Assembly (NCBI RefSeq): GCF_003633755.1
Contig: NZ_RBIL01000001.1
Span: 3,333,426 to 3,397,425, forward strand
Length of the DNA: 64,000 bases
Direction: 5' to 3'
Source of the DNA: Solirubrobacter pauli
GTDB taxonomy: Bacteria; Actinomycetota; Thermoleophilia; Solirubrobacterales; Solirubrobacteraceae
In this document: in pieces, positions 23,736 to 31,825 of the stretch
Layout of the letters: each line of letters begins with the position of its first letter
How positions within the stretch are numbered: the stretch's first letter is position 1
Translations under genes and position numbers: made by a program
The notes under the pieces: generated by a model
Databases searched by the model: none
Seen by the model: the letters and a program-made list of their open reading frames with translations, nothing else
Told to the model about the DNA's origin: nothing

Positions 23736-25928
23736 CTAGGCGGGCACCACCTCCGGCTCGTGCTCGAGCTTCGGGAGCCAGCGCAGCGGCCGCGGGAGCC
23801 ACCAGTTGCGCTCGCCCAGCAGCTTCATCGTCGCGGGCAGGAGCACCGCGCGGACGATCGTCGCGTCGATCAGCACGGCGGCCGCGAGGCCGATGCCGAG
23901 CTGTTTCATGGTCTGGTCCGAGCCCGTCGCGAACGCGGCGAAGGTGACGACCATGACCGCCGCGGCGCTGGTGATCACGCTCGCCGTGGACTTGATGCCC
24001 TCGGCCACGGCCTGCTCGGTCGTGCGGCCACGGTCGACCAGCTCGCGCACCTTGCTCAGCACGAAGACGTGGTAGTCCATCGACAGGCCGAAGAGCACGA
24101 CGAACAGGAACAGCGGCAGCCACGGCGTGATCCCGCCCACCGACGTGAAGCCGAGCAGGGCCTCGCCGTGCCCGTCCTGGAAGACGAGCGTGAGCACGCC
24201 GTAGGCCGCGCCGACCGACAGCAGGTTGAGCACGATCGCCTTCAACGGCACGACCACCGAGCGGAACGTGACCAGCAGGAGCAGGAACGCCAGCGTCAGC
24301 ACGAACCCGAACACCAGCGGCAGACGCGCCTGCATCGTGTCCAGGAAGTCCTTCGACCAGGCGGTCAAGCCGCCCACGGCCACCTCGGCGCCGGGCAGGC
24401 GCCCGACCGTCGCGGGCACGACGTCGTCACGCAGCGCGGCGAGCGAGGCCTCCGACGCCGCGTCGGTGCCCTTGCCCTTGATCGCGAACGACACGATCGC
24501 CACGGACTTGTCCGGGCTGACGTCCACGCGCGTCGGCTCGGACAGCTCGCCGGTGGCCAGAGCCTGCTGCTGGAGCTCCTGGATCGAGTCCTGCACGGCC
24601 GGCCGCGTGACGTCGTCGGCCTTGATGGCGACGGTCGCGGGCAGCGTGTCGCCGGGGAAGGCGGCGTCGATCCGGTCGAGCGTCTGGATGATCGGCTCGC
24701 TGCGGGACATGCCCTCGATGCCGGGCTCCTTGAAGTGCATGCCGAGCGCGGGCACGGACAGCGCGAGGAGCGCGCCACCGGCGACGACGACCGACACGAC
24801 CGGACGCGCGAGCACCCGGTTGAGCACGGCGTTCCACACGCGCGACTCCCCGCGGGTGCGGTGCCGGCGCTTGAGGATGAACGGCAGCCGGCCCTTCTCG
24901 AGCCAGCCCTTCTCGCCGAGGAACGACAGCACGGCGGGCACGAACGTCAGCGAGCCGAGCATGGCGACGGCGACCACGAGGATCGTGCCGATGCCGAACG
25001 AGGAGAAGATCGCGTTGCCCGACAGGAACATGCCGGCCATCGCGGCCATCACGGTGAAGCCGGAGATGAGCACGGCGCGCCCTGAGGTCGCCGCGGCGAC
25101 GGCGAGCGCCGCTTCGGGGGAGCGCCCACGGTCCTGCTCCTGCGTCATCCGGCGCAGGTAGAACATCGCGTAGTCGACGCCGACGGCGAGGCCGATCAGC
25201 AGCACGACCTGCTGGACCGCGGCGTGCAGCGGGCTGAGCTGGCTCAGCGGCGCGAGCAGGCCGATGGTCGCCATGATCGACGTGACGCCCAGCAGCAGCG
25301 GGACGCCCGCGGCCACGAGCGCGCCGAACGTGAGCGCGAGGATGAGCAGCGTGCCGCCTATCGAGAGCTGCTGCTCGCGCGCCTCCTCGGCCTTGCGCTT
25401 GTCGCCGAGCGCGCGCTCCTCGGACGCGTCGCCGTGCTGCTCGACGCGCAGCTCGGGATGCGCCTTCGCGACGGCGTCGACCGCTGCGAGCGGCGCCGCG
25501 CCCACGCGCTGGAGGTGCTTGCGGTCGTTGCGCTTCTCGCTGCCGGGCAGCTGGTAGGCGACGAGCACGGACCGCCCGTCCTTGGACAGCAACGGCTTCT
25601 CGACGTCGGTGACGCCAGGGATCTGCCCGAGGCGGGACCGGACGTCCGTGACGGCGGCCGTGACCTGCGGGCTGTCGCTGCGCAGGCCGCCCTTGCCCTG
25701 GACGAGGACACGCTCGCCGGCGGTGGTCGGGAAGTCGGCGGCCTCGACGATCAGGTCGTGGCGCTTGGACTCGCCGTTGCCCATCTTGGCCGACTCGAGG
25801 CTCTTCTGGCCGACCGAGCCGCCGATCACGGTCGCGAGGACCACGAACAGCAGCCATCCGAAGATGGCGGTCTTGCGGTGGCGCGCGGACCAGCGTCCGG
25901 CACGTGCCGCGAGGTTGGTGGAAGACAA
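23736..25928 (-). CDS. MMPL-family RND transporter
   Basis: A 730-residue membrane exporter of the MMPL type. It has an N-terminal span (KTAIFGWLLFVVLATVIGG), two large extracytoplasmic loops, and two sets of five spans around the conserved GLAVGVDYAMFYLRR and VLFGLSMDYHVFVLSKVRE, which carry the proton-relay DY pairs. MMPL proteins export lipids or hydrophobic compounds. TTG 25928 is preferred: GGAG sits 7 bases upstream and the product begins MSSTNLAARAGRWSARHRK. GTG 25970 would add 14 residues. It is divergent from a two-component system at 26109, the likely regulator. Confidence 0.9.
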   Translation of the reverse strand: MSSTNLAARAGRWSARHRKTAIFGWLLFVVLATVIGGSVGQKSLESAKMGNGESKRHDLIVEAADFPTTAGERVLVQGKGGLRSDSPQVTAAVTDVRSRLGQIPGVTDVEKPLLSKDGRSVLVAYQLPGSEKRNDRKHLQRVGAAPLAAVDAVAKAHPELRVEQHGDASEERALGDKRKAEEAREQQLSIGGTLLILALTFGALVAAGVPLLLGVTSIMATIGLLAPLSQLSPLHAAVQQVVLLIGLAVGVDYAMFYLRRMTQEQDRGRSPEAALAVAAATSGRAVLISGFTVMAAMAGMFLSGNAIFSSFGIGTILVVAVAMLGSLTFVPAVLSFLGEKGWLEKGRLPFILKRRHRTRGESRVWNAVLNRVLARPVVSVVVAGGALLALSVPALGMHFKEPGIEGMSRSEPIIQTLDRIDAAFPGDTLPATVAIKADDVTRPAVQDSIQELQQQALATGELSEPTRVDVSPDKSVAIVSFAIKGKGTDAASEASLAALRDDVVPATVGRLPGAEVAVGGLTAWSKDFLDTMQARLPLVFGFVLTLAFLLLLVTFRSVVVPLKAIVLNLLSVGAAYGVLTLVFQDGHGEALLGFTSVGGITPWLPLFLFVVLFGLSMDYHVFVLSKVRELVDRGRTTEQAVAEGIKSTASVITSAAAVMVVTFAAFATGSDQTMKQLGIGLAAAVLIDATIVRAVLLPATMKLLGERNWWLPRPLRWLPKLEHEPEVVPA

Positions 25929-26073
25929 GTTGGTGCTCCGGGGAGGAAGGGGAGGACTGACGTTCAGCACTGTCCCAACGCGGCGGCCCGCCGCCCATGC
26001 GGGGCAACTGGCGTCCGCGGGGCTCGATAAAGGAGCCGTAAGGTGCGGCCACCTCCACCTTCCGGGATCGCGC

Positions 26074-26102
26074 TTGACGACGGCCCGCGGTGCGGGCAGA
26101 GT
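26074..26102 (+). promoter_or_regulatory. Sigma-70-like promoter of the two-component operon
   Basis: TTGACG (26074-26079) and CAGAGT (26097-26102) are separated by exactly 17 bases. The -10 element ends 6 bases before the response-regulator ATG at 26109, so the transcript is probably leaderless. No ribosome-binding sequence precedes the ATG. Confidence 0.55.
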
Positions 26103-26108
26103 CGGCCG

Positions 26109-26765
26109 ATGCGGGTCGTGATCGCCGATGACAGCCTGCTGGTCCGCGAGGGCATCGCCTCGCTGCTGCGGCGCGCCGGGTTCGAGGTCGTCGGCGAGGC
26201 AGCCGACGGTGACGAGGCGGTCGCGCTGGTCGACGCGCACACGCCCGACATCGCGATCCTCGACATCCGGATGCCGCCCTCGCACACCGACGAGGGCCTG
26301 CGCGCCGCGCACGCGATCCGCGGCGGCCACCCGGAGGTCGCGATCGTGATCCTCTCCCAGCACGTCGAGGCCGGCGTCGCGATGCGGCTGCTCGCGGAGA
26401 ACCCCGAGCGGCTCGGCTACCTGCTCAAGGACCGCGTGACCGAGATCGAGGAGTTCGCGGCCACGCTGCAGCGCGTCGCGGCGGGCGGGTCGGCGCTGGA
26501 CCCGAGGGTGTTCGAGCGCCTGCTGGCGGCCCAGCGGCCGGGCGGACCCCTCAGCGCGCTGTCCGACCGCGAGCGCGAGGTGCTCGGCCTCGTCGCCGAA
26601 GGGCTTTCCAACCGCGCGATCGGCGAGCTGCTGGCGATCAGCGAAGGCGGCGTGCAGAAGCACGTGCGCGCGATCTTCGCCAAGCTCGGCCTCGCGGCCG
26701 GCGACGACGCGCACCGTCGGGTGCTCGCCGTGCTGACGTACTTGTCGCCCGACGGCTCGCGGTGA
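26109..26765 (+). CDS. NarL/FixJ-family response regulator
   Basis: A 218-residue two-component response regulator. The receiver domain (residues 1-120) has the acidic pair in MRVVIADDS, the phospho-acceptor D52 in ILDIRMP, the switch Ser of ILSQHVE and the lysine of YLLKDRV. A LuxR-type helix-turn-helix follows (residues about 150-210: LSDREREVLGLVAEG, then SNRAIGELLAISEGGVQKHV). ATG 26109 is chosen from the receiver boundary and the promoter spacing. The cognate kinase starts 14 bases downstream, so the pair forms an operon. The divergent MMPL exporter is the most likely target. Confidence 0.95.
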   Translation: MRVVIADDSLLVREGIASLLRRAGFEVVGEAADGDEAVALVDAHTPDIAILDIRMPPSHTDEGLRAAHAIRGGHPEVAIVILSQHVEAGVAMRLLAENPERLGYLLKDRVTEIEEFAATLQRVAAGGSALDPRVFERLLAAQRPGGPLSALSDREREVLGLVAEGLSNRAIGELLAISEGGVQKHVRAIFAKLGLAAGDDAHRRVLAVLTYLSPDGSR

Positions 26766-26778
26766 GAGGATCGGACGC

Positions 26779-28455
26779 GTGAGGCGTTGGGTCTGGCCTG
26801 TAGCGGTGGCCGCGATCCTGCTGGGGTTCGCGCTGCTGGACGAGCACTCGCCCGCCGCGGTCGTCAACCGCGCCGTGGGTGGCTCCTTCATCGTCTGCGG
26901 GCTGGTCGTGTGGCAGCGCCGCCCCGACACGCGAACCGGGGCGCTGATGACCGCGACCGGGTTCCTCGACCTGATCCCGCAGCTGCTCGGCGAGAGCGGC
27001 GCGCCCGCGCTGCACACGCTCGGCGAGGCGTTCGCGAACGTGTGGCTCGCGGGCTTCGGCGCGCTCGTGCTGTCGTTCCCGAGCGGCCGGCTGAAGGGCT
27101 TCGACCGCGTGCTCGTCGGCGCCTGGGTCTTCGGCACGCTGATCTGGCAGATCGTCTGGCTGCTGTTCCTGCCCGGGGACGACAACGTGCTCGCGCTGTG
27201 GCCGGACGCGGGCGCCGCCGACGCGATCGACACCGCCCAACGCTGGTTCAACACGCTGGTGGGCACCGCCATCGCGGCGGTCGCGCTCGCGCGCTGGTGG
27301 CGCGCCGGGCCGGCGCTGCGGGCGCTGCTGCTGCCGAGCCTCGCGGGCGCGCTGGCGATCATCGTGCTCGCGGTGCACTCCTACTCGTCGCTGCTCGTCG
27401 GCGACTGGATGCGGCCGACGCAGGAGCTGACCGCGTTCGTCCTGTTCGCGGTGCCGGTCGCGTTCCTGTTCGGCATGCTGCGCGCGCAGCTCGCTCGCGC
27501 CGGGATGGCGGACCTGGTGGTCGCGCTCCAGCGCGCGCCCGACGAGCACACGCTCGGCGAGATCCTCGCCCGCACGCTGCACGACCCGTCGCTGGAGCTC
27601 GTCTTCTGGCTGCCCGGGTTCGAGACCTACGTCGACGAGGACGGGCGGCCGTTCCCGCCGCCGGCTGACGGGCGCGTGCTGACGCCGATCGAGCACGACG
27701 GCGTGCCGGTCGCGGCGCTCGTGCACGACGCGGCGCTCACCTACGAGCCCGACCTGCTCGCGGGCGTGTGCGCGGCGGCGGACGTCGCGCTCGCGCACAC
27801 GCGGCTCGTGCAGGAGCTCTCGCGCTCACGTGTGCGGATCGTCGAGGCGGGCGACGCCGCCCGGCGGCGGATCGAGCGGGACCTGCACGACGGCGCGCAG
27901 CAGCGGCTCGTCTCGCTCGCGATCGCCCTGCGGCTCACCGAGGACCGGATCAAGGAAGACCCCGACACGGCGGTGACGCTCGTGGCCGCCGCGCGCAAGG
28001 AGCTCTCCGAGTCGCTGGAGGAGCTGCGCGAGCTCGCGCGCGGCATCCACCCCGCGGTGCTCGAGCACGGCCTCGCGACCGCGCTGAGCTCGCTCGCGAT
28101 CCGCTCGCCGACGCCCGTCCAGGTCACGTGCGCGCTGGACGGCCCGCTGCCCGAGGCGGTCGAGCTCGCGCTCTACTTCGTCGCCTGCGAGGGGCTCGCC
28201 AACGTCGCCAAGTACGCCCACGCCGACGCGGCCGAGGTGCGCGTCACCCGCCACGGCGACGAGGTGGAGATCGAGGTGCGCGACGACGGCGTCGGCGGTG
28301 CGGACGGCGCCGGCGGCAGCGGGTTGCGCGGCCTCGCCGACCGGGTGGAGGCCCTGGGCGGCCGGCTGCGCGTGAGCAGCCCGGCGGGCGCCGGCACCGT
28401 CCTGCGCGCGGAGCTGCCCTGTGGCGCGGGCACACGCACGCTGGCGCGCTCCTGA
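26779..28455 (+). CDS. NarL-type sensor histidine kinase (HisKA_3)
   Basis: A 558-residue membrane kinase. The N-terminal part has about six to seven hydrophobic spans up to residue 240. A cytoplasmic GAF-like segment follows, then the dimerisation/phospho-acceptor helix RRRIERDLHDGAQQRLVSL with H370. The ATPase domain shows ACEGLANVAKYAHA (N box), DDGVGGAD (G1) and SGLRGLADRVEALGG. This is the partner of the preceding response regulator. GTG 26779 is 14 bases after that gene. The sensed signal is unknown; multiple spans with little external loop suggest sensing of the membrane state, which fits control of a lipid-type MMPL exporter. Confidence 0.95.
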   Translation: MRRWVWPVAVAAILLGFALLDEHSPAAVVNRAVGGSFIVCGLVVWQRRPDTRTGALMTATGFLDLIPQLLGESGAPALHTLGEAFANVWLAGFGALVLSFPSGRLKGFDRVLVGAWVFGTLIWQIVWLLFLPGDDNVLALWPDAGAADAIDTAQRWFNTLVGTAIAAVALARWWRAGPALRALLLPSLAGALAIIVLAVHSYSSLLVGDWMRPTQELTAFVLFAVPVAFLFGMLRAQLARAGMADLVVALQRAPDEHTLGEILARTLHDPSLELVFWLPGFETYVDEDGRPFPPPADGRVLTPIEHDGVPVAALVHDAALTYEPDLLAGVCAAADVALAHTRLVQELSRSRVRIVEAGDAARRRIERDLHDGAQQRLVSLAIALRLTEDRIKEDPDTAVTLVAAARKELSESLEELRELARGIHPAVLEHGLATALSSLAIRSPTPVQVTCALDGPLPEAVELALYFVACEGLANVAKYAHADAAEVRVTRHGDEVEIEVRDDGVGGADGAGGSGLRGLADRVEALGGRLRVSSPAGAGTVLRAELPCGAGTRTLARS

Positions 28456-28535
28456 CGCCCCGGCCCGGGAGGCCAGGGGGTCGACCCGGGTGTTCCCCGG
28501 ACGCGAAGGACCCGGGTCCGCGGGACGCTGTCGAC

Positions 28536-29201
28536 ATGACCACCACCCAGACATCCAACGGCACGGCGACGCAGGCCCAGGGCACCGGAGACCTCAAGCT
28601 GGAGGTCGTCGTGATCCCCGTCACCGACGTGGACCGCGCGAAGGCGTTCTACACGGGCCTCGACTGGCGGCTGGACGCGGACTTCGCCGACGAGCAGGGC
28701 TTCCGGATCGTCCAGCTGACGCCTCCCGGCTCGCCCACGTCGATCCAGTTCGGGTCGCAGGTCACGACCGCGCCGGCCGGCTCGGCGACCAACGTCTACC
28801 TCGTGGTCGAGGACGTCCAGGCGGCGCGCGACGCGCTCGCGGCCCGCGGCGTCGACGTCTCCGAGGTCTTCCACGAGGGCGGCCTCGGCGACCGCTTCCA
28901 CCCCGAGGCGCGCGTCGCCGGGCCGGCGGCCGACGGCGCGACCTACAGCTCGTTCGCGTCCTTCAGCGACCCCGACGGCAACACCTGGCTGCTGCAGGAG
29001 ATCACCTCGCGGCTGCCCGGCCGGATCGAGGCGGGCGTGACCACGTTCGGCTCGGTCGCCGACCTCGCCGAGGCCCTGCGCCGTGCGGCCGCCGCCCACG
29101 GCGAGCACGAGGCCCGCACGGGCGTCGAGGACGCCAACTGGCCCGACTGGTACGGCGCCTGGATCGCGGCCGACCAGGCCGGCGCCGAGCTGCCGGTGTA
29201 A
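28536..29201 (+). CDS. VOC-family (glyoxalase/bleomycin-resistance-like) protein
   Basis: A 221-residue vicinal-oxygen-chelate protein. KLEVVVIPVTDVDRAKAFYT opens the first beta-alpha-beta module, and SDPDGNTWLLQEI closes the second, with its metal-ligand Glu. An extra roughly 55-residue C-terminal tail follows, with WPDWYGAWIAADQAG, the Asp-Trp-rich pattern often seen attached to actinobacterial VOC proteins. The enzyme function is not predictable from sequence. ATG 28536 is the only start upstream of the conserved block. An SDR gene follows 4 bases later, so the two form an operon. Confidence 0.88.
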   Translation: MTTTQTSNGTATQAQGTGDLKLEVVVIPVTDVDRAKAFYTGLDWRLDADFADEQGFRIVQLTPPGSPTSIQFGSQVTTAPAGSATNVYLVVEDVQAARDALAARGVDVSEVFHEGGLGDRFHPEARVAGPAADGATYSSFASFSDPDGNTWLLQEITSRLPGRIEAGVTTFGSVADLAEALRRAAAAHGEHEARTGVEDANWPDWYGAWIAADQAGAELPV

Positions 29202-29205
29202 GGCG

Positions 29206-29913
29206 ATGACGCTCTCCGGGCAGACCGTCGCCGTCCTCGGCGGCACGGCCGGGATCGGCCTCGAGACGGCGCGGCTCGCCCGGGCCGAGGGCGCCGACGT
29301 GATCGTCGCGGCCCGCAACGCGGACCGCCTGCGCGAGGTCGCGCGCGAGCTGGACGCCGAGGCGGTCGCCTTCGACGTCACCGACTTCGACCGGCTCCGG
29401 CGCTTCTTCGAGGAGCGGCCGGAACCGATCGACCACCTGCTCCTCACGGGGCCCGGCCCGTACTACGCGCCGCTCGCCGACTTCGACCCCGCCGAGGCGC
29501 GGGCCGACGTCGAGTCCCACCTGCTGCTGCCGATCATGATCGCCAAGCACGCCGTCGGCCGCGTGCGCGGTTCGCTGCTGTTCATGGGCGGGACCGGCGG
29601 CCGCCGCACGGCGCCCGGGCTCTCGCTGATCGGCGCGCTCACGAGCGCGATGCCGGCGCTGACCAAGAACCTCGCGCTCGAGGTCGCCCCGCTCCGCGTG
29701 AACCTGATCGCCGCGGGCTTCGTCGACACACCGCTGTCGGCGACGCTGCTCGGGGACCAGCTGCAGGCACGCCGCGAGGAGCTGCGCGCCACGCTCCCGG
29801 TCCGCCGGGTCATCGGCCCCGACGACGTCGCGGCCCTCGCGCTGCACCTGATGGCCAACACCGCCCTGACCGGCGGCACGTACGACATCGACGGCGGCCA
29901 GCAGCTGATCTAG
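29206..29913 (+). CDS. SDR-family protein lacking the canonical YxxxK
   Basis: A 235-residue SDR-fold protein. VAVLGGTAGIGLETA is the cofactor loop and TGGTYDIDGGQQLI the C-terminal signature. The catalytic region reads FMGGTGGRRTAPGLSLIGALTSA, with no Tyr-x-x-x-Lys, and the usual NNAG is replaced by LLTGPGPYY. These changes match an atypical SDR subgroup rather than random decay, since the rest is intact. It probably binds NAD(P)H, but activity is uncertain. It is coupled to the VOC gene (4-base gap) and converges on the nucleoside hydrolase, sharing CTAG as a stop for both genes. Confidence 0.87.
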   Translation: MTLSGQTVAVLGGTAGIGLETARLARAEGADVIVAARNADRLREVARELDAEAVAFDVTDFDRLRRFFEERPEPIDHLLLTGPGPYYAPLADFDPAEARADVESHLLLPIMIAKHAVGRVRGSLLFMGGTGGRRTAPGLSLIGALTSAMPALTKNLALEVAPLRVNLIAAGFVDTPLSATLLGDQLQARREELRATLPVRRVIGPDDVAALALHLMANTALTGGTYDIDGGQQLI

Positions 29914-30668
29914 AGCAAGGGGAGCACGCGCTCGGCGAACAGCGCGTCGAACGCCGCGACGTCGACGCCGGTGGCGACGAGCGCGTTCGCCGGCGCGTCG
30001 TGGTCGGCGACGCTCGTGCCGTCGGGCGCGATCGTCACGCGCGCCGGCACGACGGTCAGCAGCTCGGGCCGGATCGTGGCCGCGACCGCCAGCGAGTCGT
30101 ACAGGTACGGCCCGTCGGAGGCGAGCCACGGCCCGGCCACCGCTTCGAAGTAGGCGCCCACCGGCGTGCGCGGCCGCACCGTCGGCAGGCGCGTCTCGTG
30201 GCAGACGTCGAGCCCGACGAGCGTCGGTCGCAGGCCCGCGTCGAGCACCGCCTGCGCGGCCTCCGGGTCCTCGGCGAAGTTGAACTCGGCGGTCGGAGAC
30301 ACGTTCCCGGGCACGGCGAACGCGCCGCCCATGATCACCACGCGCTCGAGCCGCTCCACGAGCGACGGGTCGGCTCGCAGCGCAGCCGCGACGTTGGTCA
30401 ACGGGCCGATGGCGACGAGCGCCCGCGCGTGCTCGACGATCGCGCGCGCCGCGTCGTCGGCCGCCAGCGGCACGTCCTGGCGGCCGAGCCGCTCGAGCCA
30501 TCGCGTCGCGTTGGCGAAGGCGTCGGGCAGCGGGACGTTGCCCGCGACGCAGGTGATCGCGCGCACGCGCAGCTCCGGCGAGGCGAGCGCCAAGGCGAGC
30601 GCGAGCGCGTCCTCGGGGTCCGCGCCGGGGGTGCCCAGGCCGGGGTCCGTGTCGACGACGACGTCCAT
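29910..30668 (-). CDS. Inosine-uridine nucleoside hydrolase family protein
   Basis: A 252-residue nucleoside N-ribohydrolase-fold protein. VVVDTDPGLGTPGADPEDALAL is a stretched form of the calcium-binding DTDPGxDDA motif. VIMGGAF and AEFNFAEDPEAA supply ribose and metal contacts. The usual C-terminal HDPLA appears as YDSLAVAA, so the base-side His is Tyr while the Asp is kept. It is shorter than typical members (about 310). It is predicted to cleave the N-glycosidic bond of a ribonucleoside, with altered base preference. ATG 30668 is 7 bases after the MarR gene stop, so the two are co-transcribed. Confidence 0.85.
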   Translation of the reverse strand: MDVVVDTDPGLGTPGADPEDALALALALASPELRVRAITCVAGNVPLPDAFANATRWLERLGRQDVPLAADDAARAIVEHARALVAIGPLTNVAAALRADPSLVERLERVVIMGGAFAVPGNVSPTAEFNFAEDPEAAQAVLDAGLRPTLVGLDVCHETRLPTVRPRTPVGAYFEAVAGPWLASDGPYLYDSLAVAATIRPELLTVVPARVTIAPDGTSVADHDAPANALVATGVDVAAFDALFAERVLPLL

Positions 30669-30675
30669 CCCACGC

Positions 30676-31056
30676 TCAGCAGTCGGCGACAGTGGGCGCC
30701 GACTCGGTGCAGCTGTGGCCGCCGACGACGCGCTGGAGGAGCGCGTGCAGCGTCCGCCGGTCCTCGTCGTCGAGGGCGCTGAGCACCTCGTCCTCGACCG
30801 CGGCGAGCGCGAACTCGGCGCGGCTGAGGAGCTCGTGGCCGGCCGTCGTGAGCTCCACCGTGTGCCGTCGGCGGTCCTCGGGAGAGCGGCGGCGCTCGAT
30901 CCATCCGCCGCTCTCGAGCTCGTTCAGGAGCCCGACGAGGTTCGTGCGGTCGATCCGGATCGTGTCCGCGAGGTCCGTCTGCGAGATGCCGCCGGTGTCA
31001 CGCAGGATCGTGAGCGTGACCAGGTGGCGCGGGCGCAGGCCGAGCGCGTCCAGCAC
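30676..31056 (-). CDS. MarR-family transcriptional regulator (true N-terminus probably further upstream)
   Basis: A winged-helix MarR regulator: LVTLTILRDTGGISQTDLAD, IDRTNLVGLLNELESGGWI and RSPEDRRRHTVELTTAG. From the first usable start, GTG 31056, it has 126 residues and lacks part of the first dimerisation helix. The missing part is encoded in frame just upstream (SLRVSALLDHVGRQLRGR) up to a TAG at 31159-31161, but that stretch contains no ATG, GTG or TTG. An ATC at 31147-31149 would give 157 residues. The start may be non-standard, or a base change may have removed it. The gene is divergent from the azoreductase gene, its probable target. Confidence 0.8.
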   Translation of the reverse strand: MLDALGLRPRHLVTLTILRDTGGISQTDLADTIRIDRTNLVGLLNELESGGWIERRRSPEDRRRHTVELTTAGHELLSRAEFALAAVEDEVLSALDDEDRRTLHALLQRVVGGHSCTESAPTVADC

Positions 31057-31165
31057 CGGCTCCGACCGGCCGCGCAGCTGGCGGCCGACGTGGTCCAGGA
31101 GGGCGGAGACCCGCAGCGACGGTTGGTTGACGACGGGGAGCGAGTCGATGCGTGAAGTCTAGGCC

Positions 31166-31210
31166 TTGACGTCAACAGATGATGGTGTATATATGTTTTG
31201 TGTAACACCA
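31166..31210 (+). promoter_or_regulatory. azoR promoter with overlapping MarR-type palindrome
   Basis: TTGACG (31166-31171) and TATATA (31188-31193) form a promoter with a 16-base spacer. TGGTGT (31183-31188) and ACACCA (31205-31210) are exact complements around the -10 and start region. The stretch is strikingly AT-rich compared with its surroundings. Binding of the divergent MarR protein here would block azoreductase transcription. Confidence 0.6.
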
Positions 31211-31231
31211 ACGATCTTTTGAGGGTCACAC

Positions 31232-31825
31232 ATGCATCTGCTCCACATCGACTCGTCCTTCCAAGGCGAGCGCTCGGTCAGCCGTGCCCTGAGCGCCCGT
31301 GCGGCGCAGCGCTGGCAGGCGCTGCACCCCGACGGCACGGTCACCTACCGCGACTTCCACGCCGATCCGCTCCCCCACTACACGCTGGAAGAGGGCCCCG
31401 CCCGCAGCGTCGCGCTGATCGAGGAGGTCAAGCGGGCGGACACCGTCCTGCTCGGGCTGCCGCTCTACAACTTCGGCGCGCCGAGCACGGTCAAGGCGTG
31501 GGTGGACCACCTGATCCTCGGGGGCGAGTCGTTCGACGCGGAGACGCGCGAGCCGTTCCTGGTCGACAAGGACTTCATCGTGCTCGCCTCGCGCGGCGGC
31601 GGCTACGCGCCGGGCACGCCGCGTGACGGCTGGGACCACGCCGAGACCTGGCTCCCGCACGGCATCAGCCTCACCGGGCTCGAGCCGCGCTTCATCACGG
31701 CGGAGCTCACGCTGGCGCCGGTCACGCCCGCGATGGCCGAGCTGATCCCGCTGGCGGAGCAGAGCCGCGCCGCCGCGGAGGCGGAGATCGACGCCCTGTG
31801 GACGCCGATCCCCGCAGCGGCCTAG
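31232..31825 (+). CDS. azoR: FMN-dependent NADH:quinone oxidoreductase/azoreductase
   Basis: A 197-residue flavodoxin-like enzyme of the AzoR family. It transfers two electrons from NADH via FMN to quinones and azo compounds. MHLLHIDSSFQGERSVSR is the FMN-phosphate loop, PLYNFGAPSTVKAWVDH the isoalloxazine-binding segment, and ASRGGGYAPG the second flavin contact. The length matches the family (about 200). ATG 31232 is preceded by GAGGG. It is divergent from a MarR regulator, as is common for quinone-stress reductases. Its stop shares CTAG with the facing PKD-protein gene. Confidence 0.93.
   Translation: MHLLHIDSSFQGERSVSRALSARAAQRWQALHPDGTVTYRDFHADPLPHYTLEEGPARSVALIEEVKRADTVLLGLPLYNFGAPSTVKAWVDHLILGGESFDAETREPFLVDKDFIVLASRGGGYAPGTPRDGWDHAETWLPHGISLTGLEPRFITAELTLAPVTPAMAELIPLAEQSRAAAEAEIDALWTPIPAAA

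Noticed and set aside
25971-27362. N-terminal extension of the MMPL protein on the minus strand
   Set aside because: It is antisense to the two-component genes and lacks membrane spans; TTG 25928 or GTG 25970 gives a normal MMPL N-terminus.
28456-28535. Terminator between the kinase and VOC genes
   Set aside because: ACCCGGGT-type repeats occur (GACCCGGGT twice), but no single convincing stem-loop is formed; left unassigned.
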